A stretch of DNA of 35,718 bases from Tropicimonas isoalkanivorans (GTDB lineage: Bacteria; Pseudomonadota; Alphaproteobacteria; Rhodobacterales; Rhodobacteraceae). Where the stretch lies: the NCBI RefSeq assembly GCF_900112335.1, contig NZ_FOLG01000025.1, forward strand, positions 1 through 35,718, in the 5' to 3' direction. The notes under the pieces are model-generated. The model saw only the letters and a list, made by a program, of their open reading frames with translations. It had not been told where the DNA came from and searched no databases. Both the position numbers and the translations under genes were made by a program. Of the stretch, positions 1 through 8,086 are shown piece by piece. Each line of letters begins with the position of its first letter. Positions within the stretch are counted from its first letter, which is position 1.

Positions 1-447
1 CGCCTGGAGCACATGCGGGCGATGAAGGACATGGCCATCGTCGGCAACATCGGCCACTTCGACAACGAGATCCAGGTGGCCGCGCTGAAGAACATGAAGT
101 GGACCAACATCAAGGACCAGGTGGACATGATCGAGATGCCGAACGGCAACCGCCTGATCCTGCTCAGCGAGGGCCGTCTGCTGAACCTCGGCAACGCCAC
201 CGGCCACCCCAGCTTCGTGATGTCGGCGTCCTTTACCAACCAGGTGCTGGCGCAGATGGAGCTGTGGCGGAACGGCGGCGACTACCGCAACGAGGTCTAC
301 ATCCTGCCCAAGCACCTCGACGAAAAAGTCGCCCGCCTCCACCTCGCCCGCATCGGCGTCCGACTCTCCGAACTCTCCCCCGAACAGGCCGACTACATCG
401 GCGTCACCGTCGACGGTCCCTTCAAGCCGGACCACTACAGGTACTGA
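1..447 (+). CDS. ahcY: Adenosylhomocysteinase, C-terminal part (5' end outside window)
   Basis: The reading frame is open from the first base ([10 protein letters not shown]...) and ends with the sequence KPDHYRY, the characteristic C-terminus of S-adenosyl-L-homocysteine hydrolase. The enzyme is cytosolic, binds NAD, and splits S-adenosylhomocysteine to homocysteine and adenosine, which relieves product inhibition of methyltransferases. The visible 148 residues include the stretch [10 protein letters not shown] and the segment around [20 protein letters not shown] that lies near the NAD-binding and C-terminal dimer regions in this family. The terminal Lys and Tyr that reach into the NAD site of the partner subunit are present. 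Roughly two thirds of the gene is missing to the left. A SAM-dependent methyltransferase gene follows 60 nt downstream, which may be coincidental. Confidence 0.97.
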   Translation, partial: RLEHMRAMKDMAIVGNIGHFDNEIQVAALKNMKWTNIKDQVDMIEMPNGNRLILLSEGRLLNLGNATGHPSFVMSASFTNQVLAQMELWRNGGDYRNEVYILPKHLDEKVARLHLARIGVRLSELSPEQADYIGVTVDGPFKPDHYRY

Positions 448-507
448 CATCAATCCATGGAGATGCGTCGACTATGGCGCCTCGACAGCATATCCGGAGT
501 AATTGAG

Positions 508-1437
508 ATGAACGTAGCCATAAAACCACTCGCGAAGGGCATCGGCTCCATGGTGCTTCCGAGCTGGAGATCGACCCATCAGCAAGCCGGCAGCATTACT
601 GCGCGGCACTGCTACAATCTCTATTTTCGCCATTTGGGCTATCTGCAGCCGTTCCTGACGTCCGGCCCCCCGCCCGTCATGTTCGAATTGGGCCCGGGGA
701 GTTCGCTCGGTGTGGGGATTGCCGCGATCCTGACGGGGGTGGAGGAATACTTCGCACTCGATCTCCAGGTGCACCGGGACGTGACCCGCGATCAGACGAT
801 CCTTCAGCAGCTTGCGGAAATGCTGAAGACGAAGGCACCGTTCTCCACGCACGACGAGTGGGGCAATCACCTGTTCCCCCCGATCCCGCCCCTGCCCGTC
901 TGGCCGAACATCGAGGGACATCTGACCCGAACCCTCGATCCCGACTTCATCGAGCGTATCCACGAGGACTTGGAGGATGAAACCCAAGGCAAGTTACGCT
1001 TCCTGGCGCCCTACGATCAGAAGATGGATACCATCAGAGAGGCGGCCGACTGGGTGATGTCGCAATCGGTGCTGGAACACGTCGATCGGTTGAACGAGAC
1101 CTACAAGGCAATGGCGGCCTGGCTGAAGCCGGGAGGCCACATGACCCACCTGATCGACTTCTCATCCCACACCCTGACGAAGGCATGGAACGGCCATTGG
1201 GCCGTCGGGGACGCCACGTGGTCTCTGGTCCGCGGAAAACGCCCCTACCTGATCAACCGTGTTTCGCGGAGCGGGCACCTGGATCTGATGCGGAAATACG
1301 GCATGGAGATCGTGAAGGAGGTCAAATTCACCCGGAATGACGGCCTCGACCGTGAGCAGTTCCGCCCGGCGTTCCGGAACATGCCGGAAGAAGATGCAAG
1401 AACGGCGATGAGCTTCGTCATCGCTCGGAAAATGTGA
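508..1437 (+). CDS. SAM-dependent class I methyltransferase-like protein
   Basis: The protein has 309 residues from ATG 508. I chose this start because GGAG at 496-499 sits 8 nt upstream; an in-frame ATG at 457 lacks such a site. A glycine-rich motif I (FELGPGSSLGVG, about residues 58-69) followed by an acidic residue after the next strand (FALDLQVH) fits a Rossmann-type SAM-binding fold. The later block VMSQSVLEHVD...WLKPGGHMTHLID matches the motif II/III region of the Methyltransf_11 and Methyltransf_23 families. The substrate is unknown. The gene lies 63 nt upstream of an acyltransferase and next to a glycosyltransferase operon, so a sugar or glycolipid methyl transfer during surface-polysaccharide synthesis is plausible, but this is inferred from context only. 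Confidence 0.8.
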   Translation: MNVAIKPLAKGIGSMVLPSWRSTHQQAGSITARHCYNLYFRHLGYLQPFLTSGPPPVMFELGPGSSLGVGIAAILTGVEEYFALDLQVHRDVTRDQTILQQLAEMLKTKAPFSTHDEWGNHLFPPIPPLPVWPNIEGHLTRTLDPDFIERIHEDLEDETQGKLRFLAPYDQKMDTIREAADWVMSQSVLEHVDRLNETYKAMAAWLKPGGHMTHLIDFSSHTLTKAWNGHWAVGDATWSLVRGKRPYLINRVSRSGHLDLMRKYGMEIVKEVKFTRNDGLDREQFRPAFRNMPEEDARTAMSFVIARKM

Positions 1438-1500
1438 GCGGAGCCGGAAGCGAACGATGTTGCAGAACGCGCGAATGAACAGTGAACCGCGGGGCCACGC

Positions 1501-3366
1501 ATGAAATACAGGCCAGAGGTTGACGGCCTGCGCGCAGTCGCGGTGCTTCCCGTCATCTTGTTTCATGCCGGTTTTCAGGTTTTCAGCGGCGGCTTCGTCG
1601 GCGTTGACGTCTTTTTCGTCATCAGCGGCTATCTGATCACGAGCATCCTGATCGGTGAGCTCGAGGCGGGCAACTTCTCGATTGTGCGTTTCTATGAACG
1701 GAGGGCGCGGCGGATCCTGCCCGCGCTCTACACGGTGCTGCTGGTCTGTGTGCCGTTCGCGATCCTGCTGATGAATCCGTATCAGGTTCAGAAGTTCTTC
1801 GAGAGCGTCACATCCGTGATCTTCTTTGTCTCGAACGTCTTCTTCTGGAGACAGCACGGATATTTCGCCGAAGCGTCCGAACTGCAACCGCTTCTCCACA
1901 CCTGGAGCCTGGCCGTCGAAGAGCAGTACTACCTGCTATTCCCCATCTTTCTCTGGATCGTCTGGCGCTTCGGACGAAGCCGCGTGTTCTGGTCACTCGC
2001 AGTGGTCTCGTTTCTCAGCTTCCTGATCTGCGAATGGGGATGGCGCAACAAGCCGGACGCGAATTTCTTCCTCGCCCCGTCACGTGCGTGGGAGCTTTTG
2101 GCCGGCTCGATCGCCGCGCTCATTCTGGCGGGGCGGCCGCAAAGATCGAGCAACCTCGCCAGTGGCCTCGGCTTGGCGCTCATTCTCTTTTCGATCTTCA
2201 ACTTCAGCTACACGACGCCGTTCCCCAGCTTCTACACGCTCGCCCCGGTTGTCGGGACGGCGCTCATTATCCTCTTCGCGGATCGCCAGACCTGGGTATT
2301 CAGTATCCTCGCATCCCGACCGCTCGTCGGTGTTGGGATGATTTCCTACAGCGCCTACCTCTGGCATCAGCCCTTGTTCGCCTTCGCGCGGATTCACACG
2401 TCCATGGAGCCGAGCCGTATCCTCATGGCCACGTTGGCTCTGCTTTCACTCGTGCTTGCCTACCTCACCTGGCGGTGGGTCGAGCAACCGTTCCGCAAGA
2501 AGGGCCATGGCGCTCTGTTCCCCACCCGGCGCAGGGTGTTCCTTGCATCAGCCGCCGGTAGCGTCGTGTTCGTGGCGATCAGCATGGGCGCAATCCAATC
2601 GAAAGGGAACATCTTCAACAGGTTCGACCCGCGCGTTGTCGAGATGATGGACGTTACCGAGTTTCAGGATCTCACGTGGAAAGCCAAGCGGGACCTGAAT
2701 ATGGCGAATTTTCAAAGCCAGGATCGCACGAAGATCCTGGTGATCGGGGATAGCACCTCCGGCGATCTGTTGAACGGGCTCATCGCGACGCTGGGAGACA
2801 CCTCCGAATTCTCCTCCGTCACCATTCAGGTAGGGTGCGGGAACCTCTACATCGAACGGGGCATCATCGACCTGCATCCGGACGCCTTCCGAGCGTGGCA
2901 ATGCGGGTCCTCTGCGTCGTATTTCGACCAATCCGTCCAGTCTCTCATCAGCGAGGCAGATGTGGTCTTCGTCGCGTCGCTCTGGTTCGATTTTGAAGCC
3001 GAACTGATGGAGAAAAGCTGGGCGCGCCTGGTCGAAGAGTTCGGGGACAAGTTCGTTGCCGTCGGTGCCAAGAGTATCGACTTCGACGCCTCCGAAATCA
3101 TGCGGGCAGAGTATGCCGAGCTGGATGGCATAGAGTTCGCCCCACAAGAACGGACAACCGAGGTGAACCTCCGGATATCCGAAGTCGTGGGCGACCGCTT
3201 CGTCGATCCGTTAGGGCCGCTGTGCGGCGAAACCGGCTGCCGCATCTACAAGGCGGGCGAGGGTTTGATTTTCTACGATGACGCCCACACGACCGCGTAT
3301 GGCTCAAGGCTGCTGGGTGCCGAGGTCGCGAAAAACGAGCTTGCCCGGGCGCTGCTGACGAATTGA
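1501..3366 (+). CDS. OafA/YrhL-type membrane acyltransferase with C-terminal SGNH domain
   Basis: This 621-residue protein has the N-terminal acyltransferase-3 signature YRPEVDGLRAVAVLPVILFH, with the conserved RxxDGLRAxAVxxVxxFH pattern, then GGFVGVDVFFVISGYL and about ten hydrophobic segments up to residue 365. The C-terminal third is a periplasmic SGNH/GDSL-type domain: block I is GDSTSGD with the nucleophile candidate Ser418, and the terminal D-x-x-H motif is Asp593 to His596. AT3-SGNH proteins of this length O-acetylate or O-acylate surface sugars: the membrane part moves an acyl group across the inner membrane and the SGNH part transfers it. Its place between a methyltransferase and a convergent glycosyltransferase operon supports a role in decorating lipopolysaccharide or exopolysaccharide. 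The Shine-Dalgarno match before ATG 1501 is weak. Confidence 0.93.
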   Translation: MKYRPEVDGLRAVAVLPVILFHAGFQVFSGGFVGVDVFFVISGYLITSILIGELEAGNFSIVRFYERRARRILPALYTVLLVCVPFAILLMNPYQVQKFFESVTSVIFFVSNVFFWRQHGYFAEASELQPLLHTWSLAVEEQYYLLFPIFLWIVWRFGRSRVFWSLAVVSFLSFLICEWGWRNKPDANFFLAPSRAWELLAGSIAALILAGRPQRSSNLASGLGLALILFSIFNFSYTTPFPSFYTLAPVVGTALIILFADRQTWVFSILASRPLVGVGMISYSAYLWHQPLFAFARIHTSMEPSRILMATLALLSLVLAYLTWRWVEQPFRKKGHGALFPTRRRVFLASAAGSVVFVAISMGAIQSKGNIFNRFDPRVVEMMDVTEFQDLTWKAKRDLNMANFQSQDRTKILVIGDSTSGDLLNGLIATLGDTSEFSSVTIQVGCGNLYIERGIIDLHPDAFRAWQCGSSASYFDQSVQSLISEADVVFVASLWFDFEAELMEKSWARLVEEFGDKFVAVGAKSIDFDASEIMRAEYAELDGIEFAPQERTTEVNLRISEVVGDRFVDPLGPLCGETGCRIYKAGEGLIFYDDAHTTAYGSRLLGAEVAKNELARALLTN

Positions 3367-3424
3367 CCTGACGGGGCCAGCCCATTGTAGCGGTTAGTCC
3401 GTCATAATGTTGTATCCGAGGGTG

Positions 3425-4378
3425 TCACGCGGTCCCTTCGCCGGTCTCAGCTCGGTCATTCCGCCTTCCCCCGCGACGGTAGCGCGCGGTGCGGAGCCAG
3501 TCATGGAATGAACCGGGAAGAACCGTCCGGGCGACGTTTCGAACCAGTTTCGACGCGCCGACGGCCCCGAGGCGGTAGGCCCGGACCTGCAGCGCCAGCG
3601 CGGCAGCGGGGCTTTCGCGCCATAGTTCCGGTGCAATCTCGGTGGCGTCGAATGCCACCGCTGCGCGCTCTGTCAAAAGATCCGCGGCAATTTCGCGGAA
3701 CCTGCGTGCGGCTGCGAGGCTCTTCCGACGGCTCAGCCGGTCGGCGCGCCCGTCGTCCCGTAGGGTGACCAGCGGGCGCTCGATCTGTACCAACCGCTCG
3801 CCACGCTCGACAGCCGCGATAAAAAACAAGTGGTCCTCGTACTGTGTCAACTCCTCGTTGAAGCCAATCTCGCGGGCGAATGCACGTTGGAGAAACATCG
3901 AACTGGACTGCGCAAAGCCGTCACTCGCGTACAGGAACTCCCCCGGGCGTTCGCCCGGTTCCAGCGCCCGTTCGGGCCGGATGCGCCGGTAGTCATCCGA
4001 GAAAATCTCGGTTTGAGTCATGACCAGAACTCGGTCCTGAGCGCCTTCGGCAGTTGCCGCCGCGACCTGCACGTCGAGCTTTTCAGGATGCCAGCCGTCA
4101 TCGGAGTCCAGAAACGCAACGAACCGTCCCCGCGCCTCCTCGATCCCTCGGTTCCGGGCAGAAGCCGCCCCGCCGTTCTCCTTCCGCACCAGTCGAACGC
4201 GGCCGTCGCTCTCGAAGGGGGCAAGGGCGGTCTCGACATCGTCGGTAGATCCGTCGTCGACGACAATGACCTCAATCGCTCGAAACGTCTGCGCAAGAGC
4301 GGTTTCGATCGCGCTCCCCACGAGGTGCGCCCGGTTGTAAAGCGGAATTATGACGCTGACGACCGGCGGCGGGGTCAT
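3425..4378 (-). CDS. Family 2 glycosyltransferase
   Basis: A 317-residue GT-A fold enzyme. It opens with PVVSVIIPLYNRAHLVGSAI, the standard GT2 start, followed by EVIVVDDGSTDDVE (nucleotide-sugar-binding Asp) and the DxD-type metal motif FLDSDDGW near residue 95. The acidic catalytic region falls around QYEDHLF (about residue 185). It transfers a sugar from an NDP-sugar to a growing glycan on the cytosolic face of the membrane; donor and acceptor cannot be read from the sequence. It is the last gene of a four-gene minus-strand operon and overlaps the previous gene by 4 nt (ATGA), which suggests translational coupling. It is convergent with the acyltransferase gene, with 58 nt between the stop codons and no clear terminator there. 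Confidence 0.92.
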   Translation of the reverse strand: MTPPPVVSVIIPLYNRAHLVGSAIETALAQTFRAIEVIVVDDGSTDDVETALAPFESDGRVRLVRKENGGAASARNRGIEEARGRFVAFLDSDDGWHPEKLDVQVAAATAEGAQDRVLVMTQTEIFSDDYRRIRPERALEPGERPGEFLYASDGFAQSSSMFLQRAFAREIGFNEELTQYEDHLFFIAAVERGERLVQIERPLVTLRDDGRADRLSRRKSLAAARRFREIAADLLTERAAVAFDATEIAPELWRESPAAALALQVRAYRLGAVGASKLVRNVARTVLPGSFHDWLRTARYRRGGRRNDRAETGEGTA

Positions 4379-5403
4379 CTCGAAGGCTCCGAGGCACTGC
4401 GCTCAATGCCCGTCGAGGGAAGCGTCAGGGCCGCGCGAAAGGCGTTCCTGGTCCGCCGCAGAAGGTTTGGCTCCCCCTGGAAGAGCATTCCCTTCCACGC
4501 AAGCGTTACGCGGTCTGTTAACCCGCACCCATTGAGCGTGGCCTCAAACACCCGGTAGGGGAAATGGTCCTTCAGTTGCAGGGAAGCGCCGATCCCGCGC
4601 GCCTCTAGAAACTGGTCCGTCGTCTCGACGGTCTTGCGCCAATGCGCCATGCACTTTCGCACGTGCGCGGCATCCTGATCGAGCCGGGTCCAGTTGTTGT
4701 TCCCGTGCACCCGGTAGAAGCCCAACGCCGACGGCAACGCGGACACGCGGCCGATGAATGGATAGATCCCGACGAGCCAGGCATCCGCGCTGATCCGAAA
4801 CGTCTCGGGAATGTCGCCCACCGCGTCCCATGCGGACCGACGCAGGGCGATAGCCGACGTTAACGGGAACGGCCAGAACCCGGCCGACCGCCTGAGCATT
4901 GGCGACAGGTCCCCCGAGCAGAGCGTCGTCGGCAGCGGCTTCATGATGTAGGTGCCATCGGATTGCACAGGTTGTTGGCGATGGTAGACGAGCGCGGCAC
5001 CGGGATCTGCGGCGAAGGCCTCGACCACGGCCGCCACCTTGTCTTCCGCCCACCAGTCGTCCGCATCGAGAAAGCACAGTATCTCGCCCCGGCTCGCCCG
5101 AACACCTGCATTGATCGCAGCCGCTTGACCGCCGTTCGGCTGGTATATTCTCCGGATCTTGCTGCCGTACCCGTCGATAACCTCGATCGAGCCATCGGTG
5201 GAGCCGTCGTCAACCACGATCACCTCCACATCCGGTGCGCTTTGCCGAAGCGCGCTGTCGATCGCCTCGCCGATCAGGGTGCCGTAGTTGAAGTTATTGA
5301 TGATGACGCTCACGCGCGGCGCCGAGGCCCGCGCCGTTTTGAAAGGAGCTACCGACATCGTTGGCGGTGCCTTTTTTGCAGTCAGGTGATCAAGAACGGT
5401 CAT
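4375..5403 (-). CDS. Family 2 glycosyltransferase
   Basis: The GT2 core begins with PRVSVIINNFNYGTLIGEAI and continues with EVIVVDDGSTDGSIEVID and the metal-binding motif FLDADDWW. It is therefore an inverting NDP-sugar transferase of the same broad class as its downstream neighbour. The frame is open further upstream to 5556, but that would run into the preceding gene. ATG 5403 is the first Met after the preceding gene's stop and gives 342 residues; ATG 5358 (MSVAPFK) is a second possibility and neither has a strong ribosome-binding site. The C-terminal half (histidine- and tryptophan-rich, about residues 180-300) does not show a further family that I recognise. The gene overlaps the next by 4 nt. 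Confidence 0.9.
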   Translation of the reverse strand: MTVLDHLTAKKAPPTMSVAPFKTARASAPRVSVIINNFNYGTLIGEAIDSALRQSAPDVEVIVVDDGSTDGSIEVIDGYGSKIRRIYQPNGGQAAAINAGVRASRGEILCFLDADDWWAEDKVAAVVEAFAADPGAALVYHRQQPVQSDGTYIMKPLPTTLCSGDLSPMLRRSAGFWPFPLTSAIALRRSAWDAVGDIPETFRISADAWLVGIYPFIGRVSALPSALGFYRVHGNNNWTRLDQDAAHVRKCMAHWRKTVETTDQFLEARGIGASLQLKDHFPYRVFEATLNGCGLTDRVTLAWKGMLFQGEPNLLRRTRNAFRAALTLPSTGIERSASEPSR

Positions 5404-5449
5404 GTTCAACGTCGCCCATCCCAGACGGCCCACACACTGTACATCAGTC

Positions 5450-6769
5450 CTACGCCTCCACCCCGGCAAGAAGCCCAAGGTCTCGGACGGGCTCTGGCCG
5501 GTAGAAGCATCGTACCATTTCGTCAATGCGTGCCGCATAGGAAAACTGCGCCGCACGGGCGAGCGCGCCGGCCCGCAGATCGGCCAGTCTCTGCGGATCG
5601 CTCACGATACGAGCCACCGCGTCGGCCAGATCGGCATGAATCTCGGCAACACTGCGGCCCCCTGTAGAGACAACCGCACCACAACTCGCGTCGACCGCGA
5701 TCCCCGGCCCGCCCAGATCGAGGCAAACGACCGGCAAGCTGGCGGCCAAAGCCTCGCCGATCGCATGCGGCCCGGAATCGTGGAGGCTCGGGAAAAGAAA
5801 GACATCGTGCGAGGTGTAGAGCTTGAGCATTTCCTCATGCGGAACGCGCCCCAGGAAATGGGCCGCATCCTCCACGCCAAGCTGCCGCGCCTGATCGTGC
5901 AGGAACGCCTCGTCCGGCCCAGAACCGGCCAGTGTCAGCCGTGCGCCCGGCATACGCGTGCGAAGCTCCGCCAATGCGCCGAGCGCGAGTTGCGCGCCCT
6001 TCCAGTATTCGAGCCGCCCGGCGAACAGCAGCGCCGGCCCATCCGTCGACATTCCCTCGCGCGCCCCTGCCGGCTGGAGTTCGGGCGCGAAGATGTCAGC
6101 CACGACGAAGGTCTTGTCGCTCCATTTCCCGGGAACATGGTTGGCCGTGGCGGTGTCCGTGCACAGGATCACGTCCGCCTTCCGCAGACAGCTTCGCACC
6201 ATGGGGTCCAACCGGCTGACGCGGTTGATGATGTCCCGCAGGCGTTCCTTCTTGCGACCGGCTTCGGGAAAACTCTCCCGAAGCAGCGGTGGCGTGACCT
6301 CACCGCCGCCGACCGGCCCGAATACGAACCGCGGGCCCAGCCCGCCAAGAAACGACGGCCATCGCAGCACGGTCCACGTCAGGTGGTGGATGACATCGAA
6401 GGACCGTTTCGCGAGCAGCTTCTTGACGGTGCGCCGTGCGGTAAACTGCCAGGCCAGGTAGTGCTGGCGGATGTGACGTGCGCCCTCGTACCCCGGTCCG
6501 GGCCATCCGGGCACGTCGTGCCAGACGAAGTCGAGGTTCGGCGGAACGTCGTGTGTTGCGCAATGGCGTTCGATCTTTTCGCGATGGTGTGACCCGCAGG
6601 TCAGGACCGTCACCTCGCAGCCACGCCGAGCCAGTGTTTCGGCGAACTCCCAGCCTTTGCCCGTTTCCGAACCGCCCCCCGGCTCGCAGGCGTAGGCCGA
6701 AAGCAGGACTTTCAAGCCTCCGCCCCCCGCTGCGGCGTAGCGCTCGAAACCTCCCGTGCCGGAGTTCAA
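5450..6769 (-). CDS. Family 4 (GT-B) glycosyltransferase
   Basis: A retaining GT-B enzyme. The N-terminal domain starts KVLLSAYACEPGGGSETGKG, a glycine-rich acceptor-side loop common in GT4 enzymes, and the C-terminal domain carries LLFAGRLEYWKGAQLAL and ARLTLAGSGPDEAFL before the sugar-nucleotide motif FPSLHDSGPHAIGEALA. In that E-x7-E motif the first acid is Asp instead of the usual Glu. The start is uncertain. TTG 6769 overlaps the upstream stop codon as TTGA and has GAGG 7 nt before it, giving about 439 residues; TTG 6715, directly before KVLLSAY, and ATG 6931 inside the upstream gene are alternatives. It is the second gene of the polysaccharide operon. Confidence 0.88.
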   Translation of the reverse strand: MNSGTGGFERYAAAGGGGLKVLLSAYACEPGGGSETGKGWEFAETLARRGCEVTVLTCGSHHREKIERHCATHDVPPNLDFVWHDVPGWPGPGYEGARHIRQHYLAWQFTARRTVKKLLAKRSFDVIHHLTWTVLRWPSFLGGLGPRFVFGPVGGGEVTPPLLRESFPEAGRKKERLRDIINRVSRLDPMVRSCLRKADVILCTDTATANHVPGKWSDKTFVVADIFAPELQPAGAREGMSTDGPALLFAGRLEYWKGAQLALGALAELRTRMPGARLTLAGSGPDEAFLHDQARQLGVEDAAHFLGRVPHEEMLKLYTSHDVFLFPSLHDSGPHAIGEALAASLPVVCLDLGGPGIAVDASCGAVVSTGGRSVAEIHADLADAVARIVSDPQRLADLRAGALARAAQFSYAARIDEMVRCFYRPEPVRDLGLLAGVEA

Positions 6770-7617
6770 GAGCCGACCTCGTAGCCGGGCTGTGGCCTCC
6801 GCCGCAATCCCATGCGCTCGGCCGCCAGCAGGAACAGGTAGGTCGGCACGATACGCAGGTACCGCTTCCAAAGACGGCGGGGCTCCGTCTTGAGCCGGAA
6901 CGCCCACTCCAGCCCAGCCTGCTGGACCCAATCAGGGGCCTGCACGGTATTGCCCGCGTGAAAGTCGAAGGCCGCCCCGACGCCGACCAGGACCGGCGCC
7001 TCCAGCCGATCGCGCATCTGTGCCATCCAGCGTTCCTGCTTGGGGCAACTGATGCCGACCCAGACGATATCCGCCCGCGCTTCGTTCAGGCGGGCGGCCA
7101 CGTCGGCCTCCTCCTCATTCGTGAGTGGCCGGAACGGCGGCGCGTAGCTGCCAACAATCTGTGCCTCTGGCGCGTGCTCCAGCAATCCGGCGCGCAGCTT
7201 CTCCAGAGTCTCGTCGGTCGCACCGTAGAGGTAATGGCGCAGCCCCCTGCTCTGACCCCGCACGACCATCTCCAGCATCAGATCGGGCCCATAGACACGG
7301 CCCGCCGTCTCATGACCGGATCGGCGCAGTTCCCAGACCAGCGGCATTCCATCCGGTGTCACGAGGAAAGCCCCGTTGAAAACCGCCCTAAGGTCAGCAT
7401 CGCTCTGGCTTTCCACGATCCCGTGGGCGCCCGCGACGCAGACATATCCTCGACGACCTTCGTCCACTGCGGCCTGGATGCAAGTTGCCGCTGTGTCGAG
7501 ATTGAGCGCAGAGACTTTCACGCCGAGGACGTTGATCGTATCGACATGCGGAACGCGCCCCTGACGGTCAGGACCCACCGCGCCATGATCCTCGGCTGAA
7601 ATCATTGGCATATTCAT
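6766..7617 (-). CDS. WecG/TagA/CpsF family glycosyltransferase (GT26)
   Basis: At 283 residues it has the size and layout of the GT26 family. The N-terminal segment INVLGVKVSALNLDTA matches the family's opening strand, VCVAGAHGIVESQSD and FLVTPDGMPLVWELR carry the conserved Asp (PDGxP) region, and DIVWVGISCPKQERWMAQ is the hallmark (V/L)GxGxPKQExW motif. Members transfer N-acetylmannosamine or a related sugar to lipid-linked N-acetylglucosamine, or a comparable early step of exopolysaccharide assembly. It is the first gene of the minus-strand operon, which fits an early role. The ATG at 7617 is used here; Mets at 7611 and 7605 are close alternatives. Its promoter must lie in the 469-nt region shared with the divergent protease gene. 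Confidence 0.93.
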   Translation of the reverse strand: MNMPMISAEDHGAVGPDRQGRVPHVDTINVLGVKVSALNLDTAATCIQAAVDEGRRGYVCVAGAHGIVESQSDADLRAVFNGAFLVTPDGMPLVWELRRSGHETAGRVYGPDLMLEMVVRGQSRGLRHYLYGATDETLEKLRAGLLEHAPEAQIVGSYAPPFRPLTNEEEADVAARLNEARADIVWVGISCPKQERWMAQMRDRLEAPVLVGVGAAFDFHAGNTVQAPDWVQQAGLEWAFRLKTEPRRLWKRYLRIVPTYLFLLAAERMGLRRRPQPGYEVGS

Positions 7618-8086
7618 CGCCGCACCCGGAAATTACCTCATCAATCAATGGAAGCAGACTAGAGACGCTGGATGCGACTTTCACCTTGTCAAAAGGTTTC
7701 CGTATGCGTCGGGCAATGGCGCGAAAGGGGAAGACAGACCATGCGAACCTACGCCGTTCGGTGAATGTGTCCGCGCAACATTTCCATCTGCGGCCCCGCC
7801 AGCCCCGGCCGTTATGAAGCGGAACCGCCGCGGCCGGCACCCGGACCGACGGATCCAATCCGAAATGAAAGCCCAACAATCGCCCGAATCCGGCTGTAAT
7901 CGTTAACGGCGGGGGCAGAGAGGCGATTGATGTCACGACCTGTTCCGGCCCCGTTGAAGGCTGCTGCTCCTGCATGCCGCATAGCATCCCTCGCCCGTAA
8001 ATTTCCGCAGTCGCGCAAGTCCTGCCCTGTCCATTCCGACCCGGCCGCACGGCTGCCCTGATTTCTTCTGAACACGAGGACCCGAT
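7618..8086. other. Intergenic region between divergent glycosyltransferase operon and RTX protease
   Basis: This 469-nt stretch separates two divergent transcription units and should hold at least two promoters. I see no convincing gene, no clean -35/-10 pair and no strong hairpin. A Shine-Dalgarno-like GAGGA lies 6 nt before the protease ATG at its right edge. The left 100 nt are less GC-rich than the neighbourhood (AATTACCTCATCAATCAATGG and nearby), which is the most likely place for the operon promoter on the minus strand. Confidence 0.5.

Noticed and set aside
457-507. Upstream ATG 457 as start of the methyltransferase
   Set aside because: No ribosome-binding site precedes it, whereas GGAG is well placed before ATG 508, and the extra 17 residues have no family similarity.
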